Below, one piece after another: positions 16,627 to 27,400 of a DNA stretch of 64,000 nucleotides. A program made the position numbers and the translations under genes. Position 1 is the stretch's first letter. Each line of letters opens with the position of its first letter. Origin of the DNA: Planctomycetota bacterium (GTDB lineage Bacteria > Planctomycetota > UBA1135 > GCA-002748355); NCBI GenBank assembly GCA_027021385.1, contig JALUUL010000076.1:25284-89283 (forward strand), given 5' to 3'. The notes under the pieces are model-generated. The model saw nothing but the letters and a program-made list of their open reading frames with translations. It had not been told where the DNA came from and made no database searches.

Positions 16627-18360
16627 GTGACCCCACGTTTCCGCGTCTTGCCCGCCCTTCTCCTGCCGGTCGCCCTCCTCATGGCCCCCGCCTGTTCGGA
16701 CAAGGGGGAGGAGGCGACCCCCGGACCGGCCGCCGCCTCGAAACCTGCCCCCTCGGGCCGCGGGAGCGGGGACGAGGTCCGCCGGCCCCACTGGGAGGAC
16801 CGGGGCGATTCCCTCGTCGTCGCGGTCTCCGCCGACGCCGACGGATTCCTCCCGATCGTAAACCAGCAGGCGACCGGAGGGGCGATCATGGATCTGATCA
16901 TGCCCTCGATGACGGATTCCGCCTTCGAGGACGGTCACCTGAAGGCCCTTCCCTCGGTCGCGGAGCGTTTCGAGTTCAGCGCGGACAAGAAGCACCTGAC
17001 CTATTACATGCGGAAGGATCTCGCCTGGACGGACGGCGAGCCGATCACCGCCCATGACATGGCCTTCACCTACGAACTCGTCCGGGACCCGGTCGTCGCG
17101 AGTCCCCGCCGGCCCTTCACCGACAACATGGATCCCGAGGAGCCCTGGACCGTCCTCGACGACTATACGATCCGGTTCAACTTCCGCTTCGGATACAACA
17201 CGGAGACGATGCTGGCCCACGCGGGCCTGAACCTCTGTCCCAAGCACCTCCTGATCCATGAGGATCGGGCGAAGCTCAGGTCGAGCCCCCTCCATATCCG
17301 CAAGCCCGTTGGGCATGGGCCCTTCGTCCTGACCTCCTGGAAGCGGAACCAGGAGATCGTCATTTCGAGGAACAGCCGCTGCAAGGTAAAGCCCGTCCCC
17401 TATCTGAAGCGGGTCATCTTCAAGATCATCCCCGAATACGAGACCCAACTCACGGAACTCGAAACAGGGAAGATCGACATGATGGAGACGATCCAGGAAA
17501 AAGACTTCAAGAAGGTCCGGGCCTGGGGGCACATCAAGCTCTACAAGAGGGGATACCGGTTTCTCGATTACATCGCCTGGAACGAACAGAAACCCTTGTT
17601 CAAGGACCGCCGGGTCCGCCGGGCCCTGACGATGGCGATCGACATCAAGAAACTGATTCGGACCCTCCTGACCTTCGACGGCAAGACCTTCGGAATCCAG
17701 GCCTATTCGACCTTCACCCCCGAGTTGAAGGATTACTACGACCCCTCCTTCGAACTGCTTCCCTACGATCCGGAAAAGGCCAGGGCGCTGCTGGCGGAGG
17801 TGGGTTGGGAGGACCATGACGGGGACGGGGTCCTCGACAAGGACGGTAAGCCCTTCGCGTTCACCCTGGTGACGAACACCGGCAATCCGCGTCGCGCGGA
17901 AGCGGTCGTCCTGATCGAGAGGGACCTGGAGAAGATCGGCGTCAAGGCGAACCTCGATTACCGCGAGGCGGTGACCTTCTTCGACGAACTCCGGAACAAG
18001 AACTACGAGGCGGCGCTCTCCGGTTGGTCCGCCGGCCTTTTCCCCGACCCCTCCGATATCTGGATGAGCGAGACGAAGGAGAAGCCGCGTCCGTTCAACT
18101 TCACGGCCTACAGCAATCCCGAGGTCGACGCGATCATCGAGAAGGGGCTTCGGGAGCCCGATCCCGAGAAGGAAGCGGCGCTCTGGCGGAGACTCCACCG
18201 GATCATCTATGACGACCAGCCCTATACCTTCCTCTACTGGAAAACCGTCCACTTCGGTCTCCACAAGCGCTTCCGTGACGTGAAGCCGAACGTGCTCAGC
18301 GTCTTCTACAGGATTCGGGATTGGTGGGTCCCGAAAGCCGAGCACAAGGTCAAGTTCTGA
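16627..18360 (+). CDS. oligopeptide ABC transporter substrate-binding lipoprotein (SBP family 5)
   Basis: 577 aa from GTG at 16627, with GGAGTCGAG upstream. Lipoprotein signal peptide with a cysteine in MAPAC about residue 23-24, then a short low-complexity linker. The rest is a family-5 solute-binding protein: ERFEFSADKKHLTYYMRKDLAWTDGEPITAHDMAFTYE region, then VRRALTMAIDIKKLI and the DPEKARALLAEVGW motif. It captures peptides, or possibly nickel or sugar-peptides, on the outer face of the membrane and delivers them to the permeases encoded directly downstream. It is the first gene of a six-gene operon. Confidence 0.92.
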   Translation: MTPRFRVLPALLLPVALLMAPACSDKGEEATPGPAAASKPAPSGRGSGDEVRRPHWEDRGDSLVVAVSADADGFLPIVNQQATGGAIMDLIMPSMTDSAFEDGHLKALPSVAERFEFSADKKHLTYYMRKDLAWTDGEPITAHDMAFTYELVRDPVVASPRRPFTDNMDPEEPWTVLDDYTIRFNFRFGYNTETMLAHAGLNLCPKHLLIHEDRAKLRSSPLHIRKPVGHGPFVLTSWKRNQEIVISRNSRCKVKPVPYLKRVIFKIIPEYETQLTELETGKIDMMETIQEKDFKKVRAWGHIKLYKRGYRFLDYIAWNEQKPLFKDRRVRRALTMAIDIKKLIRTLLTFDGKTFGIQAYSTFTPELKDYYDPSFELLPYDPEKARALLAEVGWEDHDGDGVLDKDGKPFAFTLVTNTGNPRRAEAVVLIERDLEKIGVKANLDYREAVTFFDELRNKNYEAALSGWSAGLFPDPSDIWMSETKEKPRPFNFTAYSNPEVDAIIEKGLREPDPEKEAALWRRLHRIIYDDQPYTFLYWKTVHFGLHKRFRDVKPNVLSVFYRIRDWWVPKAEHKVKF

Positions 18361-18394
18361 ACCTGCCGTCGGAACGGGCGGGAAGATTGCGGAG

Positions 18395-19414
18395 ATGTTG
18401 ACCTATCTCTTCCGGCGGTTGCTGGTCAGTCTCCCCCTGCTCCTCCTGATCGCCCTGGAGTTGAACCTCCTCGTGCACATGGTGCCGGGCGACCCTACGG
18501 CGGTCTTCATCGATCCGCGCTTCCCCCCGGAATACATCGAGCAGATCAAGGTTTCGCTTGGGCTCGACCGACCTCTCCACGTCCAGATCGCGAAGTGGTT
18601 CGCGAACATCCTCCAACTCGACTTCGGGATCTCGTTCTTCCACCAGCGTCCCGTTTCCGAGATGATCCTGGACGCCCTGCCGAACACCCTCCTCCTGTCG
18701 GCGGTCTCGATGGTCCTCATCTTCCTGCTCGGGACCTCCGTCGGGATCTACTCGGCGGTCCGACAGTATTCCTGGAAGGACCAGGTCGTCACGGTCTCCT
18801 CGCTGTTCTTCTATTCGATGCCCTCCTTCTGGCTGTCCCTGATGCTGATCCTCCTGGCCGCCGTCGTCGCGCCCCACTGGCCGAGTTCGGGGATGGTCGG
18901 GGAGACGATCATGCTGAAGGAGGCGGCCATCGCGGAGGCCCTGCAGATGGGGGAAGCCCCCGAGGTCACGATCGGGTTCTTCGAACGCCTGTTCGATCTG
19001 CTGCAACACCTCCTGCTGCCCGCGATCGCGCTCGGGGTCGCCCCCGCCGCGGGGGTCGCGCGCTACACGAGGTCCGCGATGCTCGAGGTCGTTCGGCAGG
19101 ACTACATCCGGACGGCCCGCGCCAAGGGAGTGCCGGGCAGGCGCGTCATCGTCAAGCACGCCTTGCGCAACGCCCTGATCCCGGTCATCACCCTGCTCGG
19201 GCTCTATCTCCCGTTCCTGATCTCCGGGGCGGTCCTCGTAGAGACGATCTTCGCCTGGCCGGGCATGGGACGCTTGATCGTCGAGGGGGTCTTCCAGAGG
19301 GACTACCCCGTGATCCTGGGAACGGGGCTCCTGCTCGCCGTCATGGTCGTGATCGGCAACCTCGTCGCCGACATCCTCTACTCGGCCGTCGATCCGAGAA
19401 TCCGCTATGGCTGA
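18395..19414 (+). CDS. peptide ABC transporter permease, DppB/OppB-like
   Basis: 339 aa. N-terminal TM segment MLTYLFRRLLVSLPLLLLIALELNL is typical of DppB, followed by VPGDPT and further TM segments. The EAA loop reads RSAMLEVVRQDYIRTARAKGVPGRRVIVKHALRNA, the contact site for the ATPases. There is an insertion of roughly 30 residues between the third and fourth TM regions compared with E. coli DppB. Overlaps the next gene by 8 bases. Confidence 0.94.
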   Translation: MLTYLFRRLLVSLPLLLLIALELNLLVHMVPGDPTAVFIDPRFPPEYIEQIKVSLGLDRPLHVQIAKWFANILQLDFGISFFHQRPVSEMILDALPNTLLLSAVSMVLIFLLGTSVGIYSAVRQYSWKDQVVTVSSLFFYSMPSFWLSLMLILLAAVVAPHWPSSGMVGETIMLKEAAIAEALQMGEAPEVTIGFFERLFDLLQHLLLPAIALGVAPAAGVARYTRSAMLEVVRQDYIRTARAKGVPGRRVIVKHALRNALIPVITLLGLYLPFLISGAVLVETIFAWPGMGRLIVEGVFQRDYPVILGTGLLLAVMVVIGNLVADILYSAVDPRIRYG

Positions 19415-20747
19415 GCGAGATCGAGTCTGGAAGCCCGACTTCCCCGCGGATCTGCCTGGGATCTGGCAGTTCCGGCGGGGATTGCCGGTGTTCGGGGCGT
19501 TGATCCTCTGCGTCTGCCTCCTGAGTCTCGGGGTCCTCGTCCTCGTCCCCGGACGGGTCCTCGAGTCCCTCGAACGGGCCGGAGGTTTCGGGAACCTCCT
19601 CCAGGGGCTGGTCGTCCTGACCTCGGTCCTCGGAATGTTCCACAAACCCTGGCTGGCGGTCGGCGTCCTCTTTCTCGCCTTCCTCGCCGCCCTGTTCGGG
19701 CTGGGAAAGGACTGGTTGGCGCCGCAGGTCCTCGTCCTGGCTCCGATCCTTGCCCTCTATCTGGGCCGACGCCGTCCCCCGAGACCCCGGTGGGGCAAGA
19801 GCCAATGGACGCTCGTGCAGGAGCGCTTCCTCCATTCGAGCCTCGCACAGGTCGGCCTCGCGGGGGTCGTGCTCCTCTACCTCGCGACCTTCCTGGCCCC
19901 CTATCTCGCTCCCTTCGATCCCCTGGCCCAGCCCGATCCCTCGGGGCTCAAGTTGGCCGCCCCCCTCACGCACGGATACCTTCTGGGGGCCGACCAGTTC
20001 TCCCGGGACGTCCTTTCGCGGATCCTGCACGGGGCCTGGATCAGCATGACGATCGGGCTCTTCGCCGTTCTCCTCTCGGCTTCCCTCGGGATGTTCTTCG
20101 GCCTGGTCGCGGGCTGGTTCGGAGGATGGATCGACGGATTGATCTCGAGACTCCTGATCGACAACCTCCTCAGCATTCCGAGGCTCCCGCTCCTGCTGGT
20201 CTTCATGGCCCTCTTCAAGGACGCCTTTCCTCCCCAGTACAGGATCTACGTCATCATCCTGATCCTCGGAGCGACGGGTTGGATGGGGACCGCGCGCCTC
20301 GTCAGGGGCGAGGTGCTGACCGTGCGGGAGCGGGACTTCGTCCAGGCCGGAAGGGCTCTCGGCCTCTCCCAGGGGACCCTGCTGTTCAAGCATGTCGCCC
20401 CCAATTGCTTGGCCCCGGTGCTAGTCTCGGCGACTTTGGGGATCGGGGGGACGATCCTCGTCGAGGCCGCCCTGTCCTTCCTCTCGCTCGGGGTTCCGCC
20501 GCCGACCCCGTCCTGGGGGGCCATGGTCAACGACGGCCGGCAGTTCCTGACGAAGGCCTGGTGGATCTCCACCTTCCCCGGGCTCGTGATCGTCGTCGCC
20601 GTGACCTGCTTCAATCTCCTCGGGGACGGCCTTCGCGACGCCCTCGACCCCAAACTGATCGGCCGCGAGCGCAGGAGCGCCCCGGACGATGAGGACGAAA
20701 CCGAAGGAGAATCCTCCGAAACCCTCGAAGCGAGGACCGCCTCATGA
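19407..20747 (+). CDS. peptide ABC transporter permease, DppC/OppC-like, with extra N-terminal membrane region
   Basis: 446 aa, about 140-150 longer than typical DppC. Residues ~25-150 carry about four additional hydrophobic segments ([20 protein letters not shown] and others) before the usual DppC start around residue 150. The standard core follows: [22 protein letters not shown], and the EAA loop [31 protein letters not shown] split by a short Cys-Leu. The extension is absent from ordinary DppC and has no known function; it may be a fused membrane module. It is preceded by an overlapping DppB-like gene and followed by two ATPases. Confidence 0.9.
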   Translation: MAERDRVWKPDFPADLPGIWQFRRGLPVFGALILCVCLLSLGVLVLVPGRVLESLERAGGFGNLLQGLVVLTSVLGMFHKPWLAVGVLFLAFLAALFGLGKDWLAPQVLVLAPILALYLGRRRPPRPRWGKSQWTLVQERFLHSSLAQVGLAGVVLLYLATFLAPYLAPFDPLAQPDPSGLKLAAPLTHGYLLGADQFSRDVLSRILHGAWISMTIGLFAVLLSASLGMFFGLVAGWFGGWIDGLISRLLIDNLLSIPRLPLLLVFMALFKDAFPPQYRIYVIILILGATGWMGTARLVRGEVLTVRERDFVQAGRALGLSQGTLLFKHVAPNCLAPVLVSATLGIGGTILVEAALSFLSLGVPPPTPSWGAMVNDGRQFLTKAWWISTFPGLVIVVAVTCFNLLGDGLRDALDPKLIGRERRSAPDDEDETEGESSETLEARTAS

Positions 20748-21751
20748 GCGACTCCGAAAGAGCCCCTCTCTGCGAAGTCCGGAACCTGAAGACCTGGTTC
20801 TTCACGGACGAGGGCACGGCGAAGGCCGTGGACGACGTCTCCTACACGATCCACGAGGGGGAGGTTCTCGGGGTCGTCGGGGAGTCGGGCTGCGGGAAAT
20901 CGGTCACTTCCCTCTCGATCATGCGCCTGATCCCCGATCCTCCGGGGAGGATCGTCTCCGGGGAGATCCTCTTCCAGGGGAAGAACCTGCTCGAACTCCC
21001 GGAGGAACGGATGCGGCGGGTCCGGGGGAACGAGATCTCGATGATCTTCCAGGAACCGATGACTTCCCTGAACCCCGTCTTCACGGTCGGCGACCAGATC
21101 ATCGAGGCCGTCCTCCTGCACCAGGACAAGACGAAGGCGGAGGCGAGGGAACTGGCGATCGAGATGCTCGGCAAGGTCGGGATCCCGTCCCCGGCCGCCC
21201 GGGTCGACGAATACCCGCATCAGATGTCGGGGGGGATGCGGCAGAGGGTCATGATCGCCATGGCGCTCTCGTGCAATCCCTCCCTCCTGATCGCGGATGA
21301 GCCGACGACGGCCCTGGACGTGACGATCCAGGCGCAGATCCTGGACCTGATGCGCAAGCTCCAGGAAGAGACAAGAATGGGGGTGCTCCTGATCACGCAC
21401 GACCTGGGAGTCATCGCGGAGATGGCGCATCGCGTCGTCGTCATGTACGCGGGCAAGGTCGTCGAGTCCGCGGAGGTCCTGACCCTGTTCGACCGGCACC
21501 TCCATCCCTATACCGAGGGGTTGTTCGGAAGCCTTCCGAGTCTCGAGGGGGGGGAACGTCGCCTGCAGGCGATCGAGGGAAACGTCCCGACCGCGTACGA
21601 GTTTCCGAGCGGATGCCGGTTCCGCGATCGCTGCCCTCTGGCCGAGGATCGTTGCGCCCGTTCCGAGCCGCCCCTCGTCGAGATCGGTCCGGGTCACGAG
21701 GTCGCCTGTCACGTCCGCGCGGAAGCCCCCGCGGTCGAGGAGAAACGATGA
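20744..21751 (+). CDS. peptide ABC transporter ATPase, DppD/OppD-like
   Basis: 335 aa. Walker [10 protein letters not shown]-loop [16 protein letters not shown] signature MSGGMRQR, Walker [14 protein letters not shown] and switch His in [12 protein letters not shown]. The C-terminal oligopeptide-transporter domain has the usual cysteine-containing end, [15 protein letters not shown], which binds an Fe-S cluster in relatives. Starts at a 4-base overlap with the permease gene and ends at a 4-base overlap with the second ATPase. Confidence 0.95.
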   Translation: MSDSERAPLCEVRNLKTWFFTDEGTAKAVDDVSYTIHEGEVLGVVGESGCGKSVTSLSIMRLIPDPPGRIVSGEILFQGKNLLELPEERMRRVRGNEISMIFQEPMTSLNPVFTVGDQIIEAVLLHQDKTKAEARELAIEMLGKVGIPSPAARVDEYPHQMSGGMRQRVMIAMALSCNPSLLIADEPTTALDVTIQAQILDLMRKLQEETRMGVLLITHDLGVIAEMAHRVVVMYAGKVVESAEVLTLFDRHLHPYTEGLFGSLPSLEGGERRLQAIEGNVPTAYEFPSGCRFRDRCPLAEDRCARSEPPLVEIGPGHEVACHVRAEAPAVEEKR

Positions 21752-22797
21752 TGGACAAGCGGAACGGAACCCTCGTCGAGGTCCTCGGCCTGACGAAGCA
21801 TTTCCCGATCCGGCGGGGTCTGTTCTCCCGCGTCGTCGGGCAGGTCCAGGCCGTAACGAACGTCAGTTTTGAGATCGGAGTCGGGGAGACCCTGGGTCTC
21901 GTCGGAGAATCGGGCTGCGGAAAGACGACGGTCGGCCGCACGATGCTGAAACTGATCGAACCCACCGCGGGGTCGGTCCGCTTCGAGGGCACCGAGGTCT
22001 TCTCCCTCAAGGGGGAGGCCATGCGGGCCATGCGGCGGAACATGCAGATCATCTTCCAGGATCCGTATTCCTCCCTGAATCCGCGGATGACGGTCGCGGC
22101 CATCGTCGGGGAGGCCCTTCTCGTGCACGGCCTCTGCAAGAACCGGGCGGAGATGAAGGACCGCGTCTCCGAACTCCTCGATCGCGTCGGCTTGAGTCCG
22201 CGATACGTGAACCGCTACCCCCACGAGTTCTCGGGCGGACAGCGGCAGAGGATCGGGATCGCCCGCGCTCTCGCCCTGAACCCCCGCTTCCTCGTCTGCG
22301 ACGAGGCCGTATCGGCCCTCGACGTCTCGATCCAGGCGCAGATCCTGAACATCATGATGGATCTGCAGGACGAGCTGCGTCTCAGCTATCTCTTCATCGC
22401 CCACGACCTCTCCGTCGTGCGCCACATCAGCCGCCGGATCGCGGTCATGTATCTCGGACAGATCGTCGAACTCGCGGAGGCGGAGACCCTGTTCCGGGAA
22501 CCCGCGCACCCCTACACGAGAGCCCTGCTCTCCGCGATCCCCGTGCCCGATCCCAAGCGCAGGCCGCAGCGCATCCTCCTGAAGGGGGACGTTCCGACCC
22601 CGATCCATCCGCCCCCGGGCTGCCGCTTCCATACCCGGTGCCCCGAGGTCCTCGACCGGTGCAGGTCGGAGGTTCCCCCGACCTACGATCTCGGGGGAGG
22701 CCACCGCTGCGCCTGCTGGCTTCTCGAGGGGCAAGCTCCCGCCCTCGAGGCTTCGAGGACCGTCGGGTCGGCCTCGCTTCCCGGGGAGTCCCCGTGA
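21748..22797 (+). CDS. peptide ABC transporter ATPase, DppF/OppF-like
   Basis: 349 aa from the ATG at 21748 (ATGATG, the second Met being equally possible). Walker [22 protein letters not shown], signature FSGGQRQR, Walker [14 protein letters not shown], switch [13 protein letters not shown]-terminal OppF domain with [14 protein letters not shown]. Forms the heterodimeric ATPase with the preceding protein. The stop overlaps the GTG start of the M16 peptidase gene. Confidence 0.95.
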   Translation: MMDKRNGTLVEVLGLTKHFPIRRGLFSRVVGQVQAVTNVSFEIGVGETLGLVGESGCGKTTVGRTMLKLIEPTAGSVRFEGTEVFSLKGEAMRAMRRNMQIIFQDPYSSLNPRMTVAAIVGEALLVHGLCKNRAEMKDRVSELLDRVGLSPRYVNRYPHEFSGGQRQRIGIARALALNPRFLVCDEAVSALDVSIQAQILNIMMDLQDELRLSYLFIAHDLSVVRHISRRIAVMYLGQIVELAEAETLFREPAHPYTRALLSAIPVPDPKRRPQRILLKGDVPTPIHPPPGCRFHTRCPEVLDRCRSEVPPTYDLGGGHRCACWLLEGQAPALEASRTVGSASLPGESP

Positions 22798-24146
22798 GGA
22801 GGACCCTCTCCTTCTCGGTCCTCCTCCTTGCGGCGGCGCTCCCCGCCCAGGGGAGCAAGAGCCTCCGCCTGCCTTCCGGCCTCGAACTCCGCCTGGAACG
22901 GGTCGAGGGGTCCCGGGGGCTCGCGCTCATGCTCTTCGTGAAGACCGGCTTCGCCGAGGACCCGCCGGAGCGGACCGGGCTCGCGCACCTCCTGGAGCAC
23001 ATGGTCATGACCTCGGGCACTCCTTCCCGGCCCGGGGGATGGAGTTACGAGCGCTGGAGGAGGGAGAGGACCGAAGGGGCGAACGCGATGACCCGTCCCC
23101 GGTGGACCGTGTTCTACAGTCTCGGGACCCGGGAGGAATGCGCGGCGGACGCGCGATGGATGGGGGAGGTCCTGGCCGGGAAGGCCCGCTTCGAACCGGA
23201 GGCCCTCGAGCGCGAGCGGAGGAGGATGCTGGCCGAGATCGAACGTATGACCCGGGTCGTGCCCGGCGGCATCCTCCAGTGGAGGGCCCGGGCGCGCATC
23301 CTCCGGGACCGGCCGGAAGGACGGATCGGCATCGGGATCCCGGCCGAGGTCCGGGCGATCGAGATCGCGGAGCTCGAGGCCCTCTACCGCGCCCGCTACC
23401 GGAACGGGAACGCCCTCCTCGTCGCGGTCGGAGAGGTCGATCCGGAAGGCGACGCGGCCTTCTTCAAGGAGGTCTTCGGGGCGGAACGTGGAGGCGGGGA
23501 GGCCGGCGCGGAGGGGGTCGAAGCTCCGCCCCGGACGAAGGGCGCCCCCGTTCCGTCCGCAGAGGACCTCCCTCCCGCGGTCGGGTCCTGCCCCAGGATC
23601 GGAGGGGTGTTTCGGACCTTCGTGTTCCGGACGCCCTCGCCTCAGGATCCGGATTATCCCGCCTTCCTCCTGGCCGCGTTCTGGATGGCGCGCAAGGCGC
23701 GGATGAGCTTCCGCCCGCGGGGCGGGGAGGCGGCCGCCTTCTTCCTTCCCGCCCTCTTCCCCCTTCTCGAGGCTCCCGAACTCTTCTTCCTGAACCGAAG
23801 AGGGGAATCCGGAGCGACGGTCGAGGAGGTCGACCGCGAACTCGAGACCTGGCTCGGAAACGCGCTTCGAGCCGCGATCCCGAAAGCCGCCCTGACCTGG
23901 ATCCGACAGGACCTGGAGGGCCTCCTGCATCCCCTGCCCCGGAGCGAAACGAGGCGGCGCATGCTCGCCAAGAGCCCCCGTCTCCTCTACGCGCTCGCCC
24001 TGGCCCGAGGGGTCGCCGAGCTGCGGGCTTTCCCCGGAGATCTCTGGAAGCGGATCCAGGGGACCACCGCCGCGGAGGTCATTAAGGCCCGCGCGCGCTG
24101 GTTCGCGCCCGGGCGGGCGCACCGGCTCGCCCTCGTCCCCCGCTGA
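22794..24146 (+). CDS. M16 family zinc peptidase, exported
   Basis: 450 aa from GTG at 22794, in a GTGA overlap with the ATPase gene. A short signal-like N-terminus, [19 protein letters not shown], precedes the M16 fold. The inverted zinc motif HLLEH occurs in [13 protein letters not shown]. The downstream segment [17 protein letters not shown] contains the expected later Glu ligand. Length and two-lobe organisation match single-subunit M16B processing peptidases. Its position at the end of a peptide-import operon suggests it trims peptides before or after capture, but that is inference. Confidence 0.88.
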   Translation: MRRTLSFSVLLLAAALPAQGSKSLRLPSGLELRLERVEGSRGLALMLFVKTGFAEDPPERTGLAHLLEHMVMTSGTPSRPGGWSYERWRRERTEGANAMTRPRWTVFYSLGTREECAADARWMGEVLAGKARFEPEALERERRRMLAEIERMTRVVPGGILQWRARARILRDRPEGRIGIGIPAEVRAIEIAELEALYRARYRNGNALLVAVGEVDPEGDAAFFKEVFGAERGGGEAGAEGVEAPPRTKGAPVPSAEDLPPAVGSCPRIGGVFRTFVFRTPSPQDPDYPAFLLAAFWMARKARMSFRPRGGEAAAFFLPALFPLLEAPELFFLNRRGESGATVEEVDRELETWLGNALRAAIPKAALTWIRQDLEGLLHPLPRSETRRRMLAKSPRLLYALALARGVAELRAFPGDLWKRIQGTTAAEVIKARARWFAPGRAHRLALVPR

Positions 24147-24443
24147 GCGGCCGCGGGATCCGAGGTCCGCGCGAGGCTTTCGATCCTCGATGCGATCGGG
24201 ACTTCGGGGACGGAGGGTTTGCGAAATCGGCCGGGCTTTGGCATCCTGGGCGGCAAGGGAGGGGATGCTGGCGTCGAGGAGGATCGAGGCCGCGTCCCGA
24301 TCGGGACGAGTGGCGGGATGCGCGTCCACCCATGAACGATCGAGGGCCCGGAAACCCGACTCCGGCCGCCCCGCTCGAAGACCCGGGCGGTTTCCGGGCG
24401 GATGCCGCGCGGACCTCGTTCTTCGTATTTCGGGTGGCACGCC
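24147..24443. other. intergenic region before alpha-2-macroglobulin gene
   Basis: 297 bases between the M16 gene and the first Met that gives a clean membrane-anchor N-terminus for the macroglobulin gene. No gene, tRNA or T-run terminator is seen. A promoter for the macroglobulin/PBP1C operon probably lies here, but no convincing -35/-10 pair stands out. Confidence 0.4.
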
Positions 24444-27400
24444 ATGGAACGCCGGTTTTTCGATGTGCAGGTCTTCCTGCTGTTCGTCCTCCTGGTCCTG
24501 ATCTTCCGCAGCGGCGGGCCCCAAGGATTCTGGAATCCCGTCGAGGCGAAGACCGGAGGGACGGAACTCCCCCGGCTCCTGTTCGGCGCCCTGCCCCCCT
24601 CGGACCTGGATGCGCGGGGATTCGAGGCCCTCGAAGGGACGGCCGCCTGTCGAAGCGGCGGCCTCGCGTCCCTCCCGCGGGAAGCGCGGTGGGGGCCTCT
24701 CTACCTGGTCTTCGACGAGGACCGGGTTCCCGAGGACGACCTCGGACGCCCCCTGGGGGGCGCGAAGCTCCGCCTCGAACCCGAGGTCCCGGTCCGCGCG
24801 GTCTGGACCGGGAAGAGGGCCCTCGCCCTCCATTTCCCGAAGGGGCTTCCCGAGGATCGCGAGTTTCTCCTCTCCGTCGATCCCGACCTCGGGCGCGCCC
24901 GGCCGCTCCCCGCCCCGGCGCGTTTCCGCCTGCGCACCCCTCCTCTCGAATGCCGGGGCTACCGGCTCTGGGATTCCGCCTCTAAGGGGAAGGGAAAGGA
25001 GTCCGAGGGCTTCGGGTTGGACCTCGAGTTCTCGATGCCCGTCGAAGGGGAAGCGCTCGCGAAGGCTCTCGTCCTGCGAAGCGAGAAGGACGGACGCCCG
25101 GTCTCCTTCGAAGTCCGCGGCGACCCGCATACCGGAAAGAAGGTCTCGAGGACCTTGCGGGTCCGGCTCGCGCCCGGCGCCTGGCCGCCGGATTCGAAGG
25201 AGGCGTGCAGGGTCGAGCTGCGCGAGGGTTTGAAGAGCGCGGGAGGCAGCCTCGGGTTGCCCGCCCCCTGGGTCGAGCGGGTCCGCTTCCTCCGGGAACT
25301 CAGGCTCGTTCGGGTCGCGGTCACCTCCACGGGAATCCGCCTGCGGTTCTCGCACGACTTCCCCCTTCCGGAGACCGGGGCCTTCCGGCTCGAACCGGAC
25401 CTTCCCTTCCTCGCCGTCCGCGATTCCTGGGGGATCGAACTGAAGGGGGACTTCCCCCCTGGAAGGGTCGTGCGGCTCATCCTCGAGCAGGGGTTTCCGT
25501 TCCGCGGACGGCATCGCCTGGGCCGTGCGCTCCGGCGCTCGTTCCTGATCCCGGATCGGACCCCGAGGATCGAGTTCGCGGACGTGGGCGAGATCCTCTC
25601 GGCCCGGGCCCGACCCGAGGTCGAGATCCGCGGCGTGAACATGGCGGAGTACGGTCTCGCGGCGCGCCGTCTCCGGGAGCGGAACGCGGTCTTCGCGGCC
25701 GCGAACCGCCTCCGGTCCGCGATCGCCGACCAGGTCTTCGGCCCCGTCCGGAGGATCCGCCGCCGGGTCGCCGCCTCCCGGAACGCGGTCTGGTCCGACC
25801 GCGTGGATCTCGAGGAACTCCTCGGGGCCCGCCCCCGGGGCGTCTTCGAGCTGACCCTGACGGAGGGGACCCATGGCCGGGTCCGCGCGCGCAGGATCCT
25901 CCAGATCACGGACCTCGGGGCCCGCTTCCGGGTCCTGGACCGCGCGGTCCTCGTCCAGGTCTCGAGCCTCGCGGACGGGACGCCCCTGAAGGGCGCGCTC
26001 GTACGCCTGCTCGGGCGGACGAACCGCGTCCTCGGTTTCGGGGTGACCGGCGAGGGAGGGCTGCTCGAGATTCCGTACCGGGCGGCGCGGGGCGAGGGGC
26101 CCTTCCTCCTCGAGGTCTCCCGGGAAGGAGATCGGGCCTTCCTCGACCTCAGGAACCACGCCGCGCGGGTCCGGGGAACGGGGCTTCGTGGGCGGCCCTT
26201 CCTCTGCGAGGGGGAACGGGAGGCCTGGGTCTACGTCGACCAGGGGGTCGTCCGTCCCGGAAAGACGGTCCATGGCTGCGCGGTCGTTCGGGACCTCGAG
26301 GGCCGCGCCCCGTACGGGACCGAGGTCGAGGTCCGCTGGATCGAGTCCTCGGGGCGGACGCGGAAACGGGAGGTCGTGAAGCTTCCGCCCAGCGCGATGC
26401 TGGCCGCGGACCTCCGTCTCCTGCCGGAGGACCCCGGAGGGCTCTGGCGGCTCGAGATCCGCGATCTCGAGGGGAGGGTCCTCGGCTCCCGGACCTTCCG
26501 GGTCGAGGCCTTCCTTCCCGACCGGATCGCCGCGCGCTTCCTCGGGGAGCCCGAGGGGAGACTCGGGGGGCCCCTGGCCGTGCGGGTCGAGGCCCGCTGG
26601 CTGGACGGGCGACCCGCCGATGGCCTGCGGTCCTCCCTTCGGGCCTCCCTCCTGCCCCTCGCGCAGGGAGTCCCCGGCTTCGAGACCTATTCGTTCCGAG
26701 GTCCGGGGAAGCCGGAGCGGGGCTTCCTGCGGCAGGTCCGGACGCGTCTCGACCCCAAGGGGCGGTCGGCCTTCCGCCTGGCCCTCCCTCGTGGGGAGGA
26801 GAGCGTGCAGGGCGCCCGTGTCCGGCTCGAGGCCGAGGTCCTGGCCCCGTCGGGGAGGCCGCTCGCCTTCGGGCGCGAGACCCTCGTCGCCGCCGGACCC
26901 GGGCTCCTCGGGGTGAAGGTCGCCCCGCGCGACGGAGGGCGCGGTCTCAGGGCCTCCCTCGTGCTCGTCGACCCGAAGGGCCGGCCGGTCGAGGGGCCGG
27001 AAAGGGTCGAACTCCGACTCGAGGGGCGGTCCTGGTCCCGGGAGGGCGACCCCTTCCGCTGGGGATCCGGGATCCGGAAGCTCCGCCGCCGCGTGCTCGC
27101 GCAGAGTTCGTTCCGCCTCGCCGGCGGCCGGGGCGCCGTCGATCTCGAGGTCCCGGATTCCTGGAGAACGCCTCCCCAGGGGACCTGGCTGGCCGTCGTC
27201 GCCCGCTGGCGCTTCGGGACGGTCGAGAGTTCGCTGCACTCCACCGGCGAAGGGGGACGGCGTCTCGTCCTCCGCCGGATCGGTCCGGCTCCCGTTCCCG
27301 GGGGGGAGGTCGTCCTCGAGGCCGACTGTCCGTTTCCGGGCTCCCTCCTCGTGACCCTCGAGGACCGGGGCTTCGTCGCGCGCCGCCTGCTCGAGGTCGC

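Noticed and set aside
24402..24443. Upstream ATG at 24402 for the alpha-2-macroglobulin gene
   Set aside because: It would put 14 unrelated residues before the membrane anchor; not excluded, but the ATG at 24444 gives a cleaner export signal.
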